From positions 1,499,371 to 1,563,370 of the forward strand of contig JAOWBW010000425.1 in the NCBI GenBank assembly GCA_026119855.1: a stretch of 64,000 nt of DNA, written 5' to 3'. A model generated the notes under the pieces. That model saw only the letters and a program-made list of their open reading frames with translations. It had not been told where the DNA came from and ran no database searches. Made by a program: the position numbers and the translations under genes. The stretch comes from Campanula takesimana. Lineage: Eukaryota; Streptophyta; Magnoliopsida; Asterales; Campanulaceae. Below, piece after piece: positions 10,390 through 21,653 of the stretch (position 1 is its first letter; each line of letters starts with the position of its first letter).

Positions 10390-11061
10390 AATATACCCTC
10401 CACTTCCTTGAAAACCTGTATACAGAGGAATAATAAACATTCAGTCAAAGTCAAAGACAAACCATTACTCCTCTGTACCTCCTTGTTCCCCAAACGGCTA
10501 CTCCTGTACCCTTGTCCCCCAACGGCTATATGCCATCCCTTATATAAAGGAGTATACTAGCATGTTGTCAAGTTAACCTTTACACACCATTTTTCAATCT
10601 TTAAACCCTTACAATCCTTTGTAGCCTCACTGCATTCACACTCTGCAGTATTGAATATTTGCATAGACCCCTGCAAATATTGTGCCATTTTGCACCCAGT
10701 TACAACCCACATCCAGCCAGCTAACAGCCAAGCTACTTTCTTTTGTAAACACACTTGTGATTATTTTTCTCGCTTTGAAAGAAGCAACCTTAATTAAAGT
10801 GTCAATTAAGTAGAGGGGGTTCAAAGGAACTTGCCTTATCAATTCTTGTAACTCTTATTTGAAGAGAATATTATAGTGGATTGATCTCACTGTTCCAACA
10901 GTGGGGGTGGATGTAAGAGAAGGGTTTTACCTCTGAACCACTTTAAAAATACTATGTACACTCTTTTCCATACACTTACACACACACTATACTTTGTCCT
11001 TTTATTTATTTATTCATTTATATTCCGCTGCACATTTTTTTTATTTATTATTTCTCAACAG
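10390..11061 (+). mobile_element. LTR-like fragment, probably copia
   Basis: The stretch has the look of a plant copia LTR. A TATA-like box TATATAAAGG lies at 10541-10550, preceded by two copies of CCCCAAACGGCTA / CCCCCAACGGCTA (10493-10528). Downstream are a leader-like section with CTTGTAACTC and an end at CTCAACA (11061). The 5' end is not defined and may be cut by the neighbouring Tat/Ogre LTR. No protein is encoded. Confidence 0.45.
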
Positions 11062-11412
11062 CTAACCTCAAACAATTAGCTGTCCAAGTTTTAATTAATC
11101 TGTTCATTTAGTTAAACAGGGCCTTTCAGACTTTGAAAAATCTGTATGAATCTGTCTATGTGCGCAACACTTAGTAAAATGATCATAACTTGATGTAGAA
11201 AACTCGGAATGATGGTCCGTTTCTTGCATATGAAACTAGACTTAATTATCTTTCCAGTACTCCTGCTGGAAATATATACTCAGTTATCAGATTTTCCTAA
11301 AGTGGATCCAAAACTCTGGTGTTTATTATTTTAGATAACAAAATCAAACTGATCTTTCCAATAGTTTTTTTAACCGAAAACCCGCTCCATCAACAATGAA
11401 TCTCAAGGATAA

Positions 11413-11649
11413 TCCCTCCGTCCCATTTTAAGAGTAAAAAAATTGGTGGGTTCAAGAATTAAGAAAAATGTGATGTGTTGTGAGTGTTGATAATTGGGTA
11501 GGAGAGAGAAAGTGGGGTAGAGAAGAGTTAGTGGATAATTGTTGTGAGTATGACATATAGGACCCACTTTCTATTTTAGGATTTTGACTCTAAAAATGGG
11601 ACACCTTTTTAGGAAATTTTTAACTCTTAAAATGGGACAGAGGGAGTAT
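11413..11649. mobile_element. MITE with CTCCGTCCCATTTTAAGAGT ends
   Basis: The terminal inverted repeats are CCCTCCGTCCCATTTTAAG at the left and its complement with one change at the right (CTTAAAATGGGACAGAGGG). TA flanks the right end. The length (about 237 bp), high AT content and end sequence fit the Stowaway-like group common in plants. It has no coding capacity. Confidence 0.75.
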
Positions 11650-11982
11650 ATGAATTGTTGTTTCCAGCATCATTCTCCCTTGGTTGGAGAAAATTTGTCC
11701 TTGAATTTTGAAGTGACGAAAAACCTTTCCAACATCCATCTTATGTTGCATATCATCAACCATGTCATAATTGTGTTGTGGAAAGGCATGTAGCGCTTTG
11801 TTTGAGATAGAGCTATCAAAAACCCAAAATTCTAAAATTTGAAAAGCATTTACCTCTATATAGTTATTGTTAAGAACATTGACGGGCTCTTCAAGATTGT
11901 CGTCGAAGATTGGATCTTTATCGTAAATTGGAGATTTATTCCAATCGACAACAACCTCTTCACTTTTTAAATATGAAAATTA

Positions 11983-12417
11983 TCATGCAAGATATTTGAA
12001 AATCTCTCCATCATAAACTCGCTGGAATGTGAGATTTAATTGAGAATGAAATCGATGAGACGCCGATTGTGTCATATAGACATCCTCTTGTAAGTTTCCA
12101 TTCAGGAAAGCGGTTTTGACATCCATTTGCCATATCTCATAGTCATAATATGCGCCGACAATCATAATTCTTATAGACTTGATCATTGCTACGGGTGAAA
12201 AGGTTTCATCATAGTCAATACCATGAATCTGCCTATAACCTTTCACTACAAGCCTAGCTTTGTAAGTACTCACCTTCCCATCCATGTCAGTCTTCTTCTT
12301 CAAGACCCAAGTTCCAAAATTGATTATCATGCATGGATTGTAATTCGGATTCCATGGCTCCAAGCCACTTATCCGAATCAGGAGAAGACTCGACAAAATC
12401 CGTATGAATCTGTCCAT
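11983..12417 (-). pseudogene. Ty1/copia reverse transcriptase relic
   Basis: The translation includes KARLVVKGYRQIHGIDYDETFSPVA and MDVKTAFLNGNLQEDVYMTQ. These are the N-terminal fingers and palm motifs of copia RT, upstream of the YVDD box. The YVDD box and everything after it are absent; the frame runs into unrelated sequence near 12050. Upstream sequence at 11880-11980 may be a further eroded piece. It is a dead fragment. Confidence 0.75.
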
Positions 12418-12702
12418 GTGCGCATCGCTTAGTAAATGATCATAACTTGATGTAGAAATCTCGGAATGATGATCCGTTTCTTACATATGAAACTAGACTT
12501 AATTATCTTTCCAATGATATATAATACTCCTACTAGAAATATATATTCAATTACCAGATTGCCCTCGAAGTGGATCCAAAATTCTAGTGTTTATACGAAG
12601 GGTTCTTTCCCGCATCAGTCAGTCCCTAAATGAGGATAATAGATTATGTATAGTATAAATATGAAAGAAATAGCTATTTAATGCTTTTTGGCTACGGGTA
12701 CA

Positions 12703-14299
12703 TGTTGGTCCCAAAGACACAACAAGGGTATGAAAGGAGGCTAGAGGGTGGGGGGGTGAATAGCCTACTTAAAATTTCAACCCTTTTTCAAAATTCAACC
12801 AAGTGCTTACAATCTTGAATTTTGCGGTCAAGTAATAAACCGTGCGGTCAAGATGTAATATGCACAGCGGAAGTTTTCGATGGAAATAAGGTAGAGTTGG
12901 TTTTGACTAAAATCTCTAAGTAGGAATACCAGAACTCACGGTCAACCAAGTTGCGGTCAAATGAGTCCGGTCAAGGGTAAGTGCGGTCAATAGATTTGCG
13001 GTCAAGAGATGGTTGAGAGTTTGAAAGTTGTTGTCTTAGAAGTTTTTGGCAAAAGATCAGTTAGTCAGATTTTAACTTAGGCAATGTGGAGAACAAACAA
13101 ACACAATTCACAATACGTTCTTAAATCTGAAAGATCAAACACTAAAAAAACAAACAAGATTAATATGAACAAGTGAAGAACAAGATGAACAATACTTGAA
13201 GGTAAATTTGCAGAAAGTAAAATGACACAAGTATTTGGAAAGGTTCAATCTGTTAAAAGATCTACGTCCTTTACCAAGATGGTCAGTCTTGGATTTTGAA
13301 TGGAGGTATATATTGATTCTTGAGTGTACAGATTACAGAGATGAAGTATTGAATCAACACCTACTTTCTATGAAGAACAAATCCTAGACTTAGACCAGTG
13401 TATCCCTTTTGATTCAATCTAAGTGATTGATCAATTGGGGTGAGTGTGTGTGTAAGAATCTGAAGCTCTTTGAAATCTATATGATTTAGAGCCTAAAGAA
13501 TCTTATGTGTTACAAGGCTTGAGATGACTTGTTTGTTGCTGGAGATCTTTGAAGGTTTGAAGGTGAGTTCTTTGAAGATTCAAAGGATTCTGGAAATCTT
13601 GAGTATGATCTTCAATCACCAAGTATTTCAACAGAAATTTCTCTCTTAGAATCTCAGCTCAGTTCAATGAAGAACTTAAGGGATATTTATAGCCTTGAAT
13701 GAGAAAATAGATGTTGGATTTACTTGGGCTCCAAGTTGAAGGACAATGAGCTGTTGAATTCTGATTGGAGCTCGATCTGAGTTTGTCCTTTTTGCAGAAA
13801 AGAGGTGGTCCCACTTAGATGAATTCAAACTTGAATTACTTGGGATCCAAGTTCTGCAACGTTCTAAACTAACCATAGTTTGACCATGGTTAAGTTTGAA
13901 CATACTTGGGTTCTTGAACTTCTGCTCATCTGCGGTCAAGACTTGCGGTCGAAACTCTTGCGGTCAATATGCCTAAGGGCATCTGCGGTCAAGATAAGCC
14001 ACAAAGTTCACGGTCACTGACTTCCGGTCAAGTGATTCACGGTCAAGTGGTCTTCCACGGTCAGGTGGTCTACCACGGTCAAGTGAATTCACGGTCAAGG
14101 TCTTGACCACTAGTATTCCAGACTTAGAAAATTTTCAGCCTATCAATCTAAAGCCTATACTATCAAAGTGGACTATTCTAAAAAAATGAAGTTTAACACT
14201 TCTTACAATATATCCTAAAGTCCACAAAAAGATAAAATTAGGTTATGGGATCAATCAAATCTAGGTAATAGGAGTGGTTTATAATAAGCATACCCAACA
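12703..14299 (-). mobile_element. 3' LTR of SIRE-type element
   Basis: The LTR is 1597 bp. On the element strand it starts TGTTGGGTATGC (14299), has a TATA-like box CTATAAATA near 13683-13692 and ends at 12703. It carries many TTGACCGCA motifs (reading GCGGTCAA on the plus strand): a dense upstream cluster at 13930-14110 and a second cluster at 12820-13010. A G-run precedes the end at about 12747-12759. Confidence 0.92.
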
Positions 14300-14314
14300 A
14301 TCTCCCCCTATTTG
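14300..14314 (-). other. Polypurine tract of SIRE-type element
   Basis: CAAATAGGGGGAGAT lies immediately upstream of the 3' LTR on the element strand, the normal position of the primer for plus-strand DNA synthesis. Confidence 0.85.
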
Positions 14315-14757
14315 ATTGAGACCATTACCTACTATAACAAAGTCTAATTCATTGTACTTGGTAATAACATGTTTTCAAGAAAATAATATTTTATTAATTT
14401 CATGCCCCAAGTCAATGCACAATCTAAGCCAGTGTCATAGATTTCTATCAGCCTAAAAAGATAAAAAAAAGATACTAATCCTAGCAAGATAGACATATAA
14501 GGTTTGAATGCAATTTTAGAGAAAATAACAATAAGTATGCAAATGCATAAAACAAACATTCAAAAGGCACTCATAAATATCCATTCACGTATAGGGAGTG
14601 CAGAACCAAAAGAGGGATTAAGTTTTTACAGATCCAAATAAAAACAGACATAAAAGTAAATTGTTTTGGGACAAACAAATGTAAAATTGTTTTGGGACAT
14701 CACAAATCAATAACAAAGTTTCAAATGACCACACACGGTCATATTCAAATGATGCGG

Positions 14758-17574
14758 TCAACCCAAGTATGGATCTCCTTCAAAGTAACCAAATTTCTTT
14801 GAGAGGCCAACTCCAGGAATGATGATGGGGTCCTTGAGATCATTGATTTCGAGGAAGTCCATGTTCACGGTTGGAAATTCAAAGCTGTCTTCACCTTCAT
14901 CTTCATCAGCAGCAAGTCTGTTCCCATGTCCGGTCGCTTGATTTTGAGATGAGGAGCCTTGAGATCCAGCAATGCTATCCACGGTAGCTAGACCTTCAAG
15001 AATAGCCTTTGTTATGTTCTGACTCTCCCCCTTAATGGTCTCAACAACAGATGTCTTGAGCTGATCAACCTCATTCTGCAACTTAATCTGGTTTGCAGCA
15101 AGCTTTGCAACCTCACCTTGAGTATCAAGGTTGATCTGAGTCAAGAACTCAATAGCAGTTAAAATGTGAGCCATTTGATCGACCGTACCAGAAGCGGTCG
15201 GAGGAGCTTGAGTAGACTGAAGGGGTGAGGGAGCAGGAGACTTGGTTAAAATATCATCATGGTCACTGGGTACACGGTCGCCATCTTGACCATGACCCTG
15301 AAGCTCAACATCAGTGGACTTGCCTTGTTCAGCGGTCGCCTCAACAGGATGCACTTGATCATTATCACTAAAATCAGGACTGTCTATATTCACAATTTTC
15401 TCAACATGTTCAACATCACCACTTTCAATATCTTGATTACCAGATTCACCACTTGATTCTACCAACTCCACATCATCTGGTTCATCAACTAAGTTAAGAG
15501 TGTGCTTTGCTCTTTGACGTTGCGGTTGAGTAGGAGGGACATCAATATCCTCATCACGGTCGCCTTGCATAGGTGAACCGGATGGAGTGAAGACAGGAGA
15601 TGCAGTCGATGGAGGCGGTTGAGATACCTTGGTTTTCTTTGAGGTTTGGATGGGACTTAGAGAGAGATCCCTTTTCTTGGATTTCTCCCCCTGAGATGGA
15701 ATGGGGAGTGCAGAAGACTTTGTTTTGAAGGATTTGGATGGTGCGGTCGGAGAGGGCACGGTAGGCTTGGAGACGGTTGATTTGGAGGGAGGTACGGTTG
15801 ACTTTACTTTGAGAGGAACGGTAGATGGAATACTGGAAGGGGGCTTGACTGTTGAAGGTTCTTTAATAATCACTCCGGTCAGCGGTCTGGGTTTGGAAGG
15901 AGCGGTCGAGGCACTAGCAATTCCTTTGCCTTTGACCCTTCTAGACACTTGTTCCTCAGCTTCTTCATCATCCTCTTCATCATCATGAACAGATGAGGAC
16001 TTTCCAGGAGCATCAAGTCCTAATGCTAATCTAGCAGCCTTGGTGAAGTTAGGAGGGATGTATTTTTCTCTTTTATGCTCAGGTTCACGGTTTCTGTACT
16101 CTTGATACTGAACATCACCAAACCTGTTGCGGTAGGTGGATCTCATAGTATTGATGTCAAAGACCTTGGATAATGAGATAGTCACACTAGCATCTTTGTC
16201 CCTGTTGATTTCCCTTCGAACTTCAGGGATGAATTTGAATAGGAGGGAAAGGAACCTGGTGTTTTTCTTGTACTTGGTGATGGCCTGATCAGATAGTTGC
16301 TTCTTGTAATCATGAATGTGGTCCAACAATAGTCCATACAAGATCTTGGGCCAGTTCAATGTTCGACCGAGATAGATTGCGGTTGATAGCTTCCATTGGG
16401 TAGAGTTGAAGTTTCCATGATTGCCACTTTTGCAAAGAAGACCATGGCCAACCAGATGACCAATATAGTACATCACTTCAGGAAATGTCTTGCGGTAGGG
16501 CTTGCAGACATCAGTGGATCCAATCAATCTCATTGCTAGACCATCATACTCCTCATCAGTTAGGGAGATAGGGGCCTCAGTGTCGATGTCAAGGCCAAGT
16601 GTGGCAGCAATGTCGGTGTAATCAATCTCAACTTTGTGACCGTAAACCTCAGCTTCAATCCAATTGAGTGGTCTGTTATGATCATCTCTCCCTTTGGTTT
16701 CTTTAGCTGTGGGGTAGAATTCTCCAACTGCGGCAAGGTAGTGATCAGGTTGATTCATGGTGAAGTAATGAAGTATGCCAGATTTCTTCATCCTTTTGAT
16801 CAAATGCCTCCCAATGGCATCCTTTTGGAGGTCTTCATAGTCAATAACGCACCCAGGAATGAATGATTGTTCTTCCTACAAAATTGAGAAAGTTAGCAAC
16901 ACTGATGCGGTCGACCAATGTTCGGTCGAAGGATTAATGATGATGCGGTCGACAGGCACACGGTAGGCAGAGAGAACGGTCGACGCAAAACACTTAGAAA
17001 TATTTTAACGAAGTTTCCAAAAATACGCACAAACACCATATCACTATGTGTAATAAGATGATACGAATCAAAAAGTGATTTCTCTGGAACACGAAGAACA
17101 CCTCAAGAACATGAAGAATACTGTTCATGACGAAAACCCAGAAAATGATTCTATGCACGAAAATCAACAAAAATTATATCAATGTGAGCATAAAAACCGA
17201 TTACACGCATAAATAACATCAATTTCATTATCAAAACAACATAAATTCCCAGAATATGAAAGGGCAGAGTTTAACCAAAAAGCTTCAAAGAAATTTCATG
17301 TCATAGAGAGATTTAGCAACTATAACAAGATCTAAGCATTATATAGAACTCGAAATCATGAAAAAGATTAAAATGAGCATCATCAAAGGATAAAACAACC
17401 TAGAAATTGAATCAAGACAATAGAATATGAGGGGTTGTTGAAACCCGCCAAAAACAAAAACGAAAACTGAAATTAGGAGAGTTTTGGGTCAAGAAATCAT
17501 ACCATTGTGTCTTCAGAAAGTTGTTCTTGCGATTTCTTAGATGATTTTGTTGGTTGAGTTGATTTTGGTGCCAT
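14758..17574 (-). CDS. Accessory gene of SIRE-type element, two exons, ~729 aa
   Basis: The open frame 16875-14758 (705 codons) has no plausible ATG at its 5' end and opens directly after a splice-acceptor-like TTTTGTAG. A 72-nt exon with a good start lies upstream (17574-17503, ATGGCACC) and ends ATG|GTATGA. Joining at 17503/16875 keeps the frame with a 627-bp intron. Residues about 25-270 form a globular domain (motifs YDGLAMRLIGSTD, FPEVMYYIGHLVGHGL) that resembles the retroelement-associated 'putative plant transposon protein' domain. Residues about 290-560 are Ser/Pro/Thr-rich and acidic, and about 570-630 are a probable coiled coil. It occupies the slot of the so-called env-like gene of SIRE elements, but I see no signal peptide, membrane segment or fusion peptide. 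Function is unknown. Confidence 0.7.
16876..17502 (-). other. Predicted intron in the accessory gene
   Basis: The donor is ATG|GTATGA (17502) and the acceptor is TTTTGTAG|GAAGAA (16876). The stretch is AT-rich with stop codons in all minus frames, unlike both flanks. The splice phase is 0. This is inferred from sequence only. Confidence 0.6.
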
Positions 17575-17579
17575 TTATA

Positions 17580-17760
17580 GAGAAAATAAGAGTGAAATGA
17601 TGAAGAAATGGAGAGAGGGTGAACTGGGTTTGTAGAGAGAGAGTAGAGAGAGACAGTGAGTAGAGAGAGAAAGTGAGGAAGGGTTTCTGATAAAAAGAAT
17701 ATGCAGAGAGGTGGAGGAGAGAGTAGTGGAACGGTTTGTACAGAGAAGTGGGAGGTTAAC
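17580..17760 (-). promoter_or_regulatory. Pyrimidine-rich leader upstream of accessory gene
   Basis: On the gene strand the 180 bp before the ATG are rich in CTCTCTCTAC-type repeats, like many plant 5' untranslated leaders. An AT-rich stretch with TTATTTATG lies further upstream near 17835-17850. The remainder to 18300 holds GCGGTC motifs and no ORF. This suggests a separate transcript for the accessory gene, which is not proven. Confidence 0.4.
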
Positions 17761-18318
17761 TCTGCAAAATTCAGGGATTTGACCAGAGATGCCCTTTTGC
17801 CATAAATGCATGGATAGTGACGGCGGACATAAATAAGGGAATAAAATTAATTGCAAATGATTTGAATTAAATGAAAACGAGGGAAAAGAGGAAATTACAA
17901 AATTACCCCTTTGGATGACTAGGAGGATCCTAAAATTTGCTAAGTTAGAAATACTTACCTGGTCACCAAACTTTTGCGGTCAGGTGCTTGACCGTGAATA
18001 TTTGCGGTCAAGAATGTTACCTTGGCCTATGTATGCTTCTTTAAAGCAGTGAACGAATATCATCATTTTCCCATGCGGTCGGCTTCTTTAAAGTCTGAAC
18101 AAATTACATCTTTGTATGAGGTTAATGGGGCGGTTGGCATATGAGCGGTCGACATTTATGCGGTCAGCATTGATGAGGTCAGTAAGCTTTGATAGATTTT
18201 GATGCTTCGACCGGAATTACTTAACCGGTGAGATGGTAATCGACCGTTGAGACCTACTTGGATTTGGACTTAGAGAAAACACAATACATTAGCACAAACA
18301 AGATATATGGACAAGTAA

Positions 18319-21300
18319 TTAAAGTTCTAGCATACCCATCTCTCCTCTAAGATACCTAAATCTCTTGGAATCCAGAGCCTTGGTGAGAATATCTGCAATT
18401 TGATTGTCAGTACTCACATACTCTAGATGGATATTACCTTTTTCCACATGATCCTTGAGAAAGTGGTATTTGATATCAATGTGTTTAGTTTTTGAATGCA
18501 TGACAGGGTTGTTGGAGACAGCAATGGTAGATGTATTGTCACAAAAGATTGGACAATTTTCTTCGTTGATTCCGTAGTCAACCAATTGTTGCTTCATCCA
18601 GAGCACTTGGCAGCAGCAGCTTCCAGCAGCTATATATTCAGCTTCTGTGGTAGATACAGAGACTGAGGCTTGTTTCTTGCTTGCCCATGAAACGAGTCGA
18701 TTTCCAAGGAAATGACAAGTTCCACTTGTGCTTTTCCTGTCGATGGTACATGCTGCATAATCTGCATCTGAGTAACCTTTAAGATCAAAATTTGAATCTT
18801 TGGAGTACCAAAGTCCAAGGTTAATAGTCCCAGATAGATATCGAATAATACGTTTAACAGCAATAAGATGTGCTTCTCTGGGATCAGCTTGATAACGTGC
18901 ACAAACGCAAACACTAAACATGATATCTGGCCTACTAGCAGTTAAGTAGAGGAGAGAGCCAATCATACCTCGATATAAGGTTTGATCAACCTTCTTACCT
19001 TTCAAGTCTTTATCTAGCTTGTTACCAGTAGCCATAGGAGTGTCGTATGCCTTTGCATTTTCAAGTCCAAATTTCTTGATGAGATCTCTTGTGTACTTTG
19101 CTTGATTGAGGAAGATGCCTTCAGCACATTGTTTAATTTGAAGCCCAAGGAAGAATGTTAATTCTCCCATCATGCTCATCTCAAATTTGCTTTTCATTAG
19201 CTTCTCAAATCGCTTACACAACAATTCATTAGTAGAACCAAAAATAATATCATCTACATATATTTGAACTAATAAAGTATGATCATGATATTTAGCAATG
19301 AATAAAGTTGTGTCGATCTTACCACGCTTGAAGCCTTTCTCTAGGAGAAATTTAGATAGAGTATCATACCATGCACGTGGAGCTTGTTTGAGTCCATATA
19401 AAGCTTTACGGAGTTTGTAAACATGATTTGGAAATTTGGGGTCTTCAAATCCGGGCGGTTGAGCAACAAAGACTGTTTCTTGAAGTTCTCCGTTGAGAAA
19501 TGCACTCTTCACATCCATTTGATATAGCTTGAATCTTTTGTAAGAGGCATAAGCTAAGAATATCCTTATAGCTTCGAGTCTTGCAACGGGGGCAAATGTT
19601 TCATCATAATCAATGCCTTCTTCTTGTCTATATCCTTGTGCAACCAACCTAGCTTTGTTCCTTGTGATGCTTCCATTCTCATCCATCTTGTTTCGGAACA
19701 CCCACTTTGTACCAATCACTCCTTGATCTTGTGGCCTTGGAACTAAGGTCCAAACTTTGCATCTTTCAAATTGGTTGAGCTCTTCTTGCATAGCAACAAC
19801 CCAACTTGAGTCTTGGAGTGCTTCATCAACTTTCTTGGGTTCAACTTGAGATATGAATGCTGTAAGTGCATCGTAGTTTGATCTTCTTGTTCGAACACCA
19901 GAATGCAAGTCACCAATGATATTCTGAATTGGGTGATCTCTAACCTCACGAACTTCTTGAGGTATATCTGGTTGAGTTGACTGTGGTTATAAGTCTTCTA
20001 GTGGTACATCATTTGTGCCATCCCAATCGTAAGTAATTTGAGGGATAGGTTCTTCCACATTGATGGGTGTTTCAACTTCAACTCCATTTGAGGTAGCAGC
20101 AGATGTGGTAGTTTCTGGTGCTTCATATGAGGTAGATGGAGGTGCAGTTGAGGTAGATGGGTTTCCTTGAGTTGATTGATTTTGTGGTTGATTTGTACCT
20201 GTCTCATTAAGCTCAACAAAATCATCAGCAACATTTGGAGCCATATGTGGCTCAAGGAGAGAATGTTCATCAAAAGTAACATGGACAGATTCAACTATCT
20301 TAAGAGTGGTTTTATTAAATACATGAAAAGCTTTTGAGTGTTTAGCATACCCAATAAATATACCTTCATCGGCCTTAGGAGCAAATTTACCTCGATGTTC
20401 TTTACCGTTGTAGAGTATGAAGCATTTGCATCCAAATATCTTGAAGTATGCTATGTTGGGGGTTCTTCCTCTCCAAAGTTCATAAGGAGTTTTGTTGTAG
20501 GTCTTGTTGATGAGGGATCTATTCTGAGTGAAGCATGCTGTATTGATGGCTTCAGCCCAAAAGTATTGAGGTAGCTTTGCTTCAGCAATCATTGTTTTTC
20601 CGGCCTCTATCAACGTTCTATTCTTTCTTTCCACAACACCGTTTTGTTGTGGAACTCCAGCAGCAGAGAAGTTGTTGTCAATACCATGATCATCACAGTA
20701 TTGAGAAACACCGTTGTTCTTGAATTCTGTACCGTTGTCGGATCGAACACTAACGATGTCATCTTCTTTTTGTGTTTGGAGCTGTCTAAAGAGTGCGGTC
20801 AAAATGTCATAACAATCATCTTTGGAGCTCATCATCTCGACCCACGTATATCTTGAGTAGTCATCTACCACAACTAAGGAATATCTATTTCCTCCAATAC
20901 TTGCGGTAGAAACAGGTCCAAACAGGTCCATATGTAGTAGTTGCAAACATCTAGAAGTTGAAGGTGTCGTCTTGCTAGAGAAAGACGCTTTTGGTTGTTT
21001 GCCTAGTTGACATGCTGTGCACTTCTCATCATGGTGATCAGCTACTTTGGGTAGACCACGAACTAGATTTTCTCTACCAATCTTGGAGAGATACTTGAAG
21101 TTTAAGTGACTTAGTCTTTTATGCCACAGCCAACTATTCTCACTAACATTCTTTGCTACAAAACAGAGATTAGAAGAAATGCAAGATGAATTAAAATCAA
21201 CAACATAAACATTTTTCTTACGAATCCCTTTGAGCAAAGTGACGCCGGATATGCCATCTTTGATGAGACAGAAATTTGAAGTGAAGTGGCATTGCAATCC

Positions 21301-21582
21301 TTTGTCACAGAACTGAGATATTGAGAGTAGATTGTGTTGTAGTCCAATAACTAGAGAGACTTCTTGGATGGTGATTTTTCCTTTACGAATGACTCCATAT
21401 CCTACAGTCTTTCCTTTGTTATTATCTCCGAAGGTTACTGATGGCCCTTTTTCTTCACGGACATCTTCCAATAAATTGATATCTCCGGTCATGTGCCTTG
21501 AGCAGCCACTATCGAGATACCATAAACTTGATTTATCCTTGAAGTGTCCAGCCATTAAGCAGAGGACCTGTAAAATAAACAT
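18319..21582 (-). pseudogene. pol: SIRE-type pol: protease, integrase, RT, RNase H (one in-frame stop)
   Basis: A single frame from 21582 to 18319 is broken only by a TAA at 19987-19989. In order it holds the aspartic protease (LDSGCSRHMTGD, catalytic D near residue 24), then the integrase zinc-binding HX4H...CX2C (HKRLSH, CTACQLGK). The integrase core has LHMDLFG, RSDNGTEF and NGVVERKNR. The RT palm has MDVKSAFLNGEL and YVDDIIFGS, and RNase H has YSDADYAA, STTEAEYIA and SKTKHIDIKYH. The order protease-integrase-RT is diagnostic of Ty1/copia. The stop falls in the linker between integrase and RT. All catalytic residues I can identify are intact. Confidence 0.92.
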
Positions 21583-21653
21583 TTAAGAACAAGGTCCCCT
21601 TTTTATTCTTTTGGGTCCAAAGGGTTAGCAACTTTTGACAACCCACACTTGCC

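Larger units (their letters stand above)
11136..12590. repeat. Pair of ~195-bp direct repeats flanking a copia relic
   Basis: The copies lie at about 11136-11335 and 12396-12590. Both contain TGATCATAACTTGATGTAGAA, a CGGAATGAT core and ATGAAACTAGACTTAATTAT. They flank the copia RT relic and a MITE. They could be remnants of one duplicated genomic piece or of terminal repeats of an old element. Confidence 0.7.

Noticed and set aside
16801..16803. TTG at 16803 as the start of the accessory gene
   Set aside because: TTG starts are not expected in a plant. The frame continues upstream to a splice-acceptor-like site, so an upstream exon is the better model.
14758..17574. Calling the accessory gene an envelope protein
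   Set aside because: The position matches the so-called env-like gene of SIRE elements, but no signal peptide, transmembrane segment or cleavage-site-like motif is visible.
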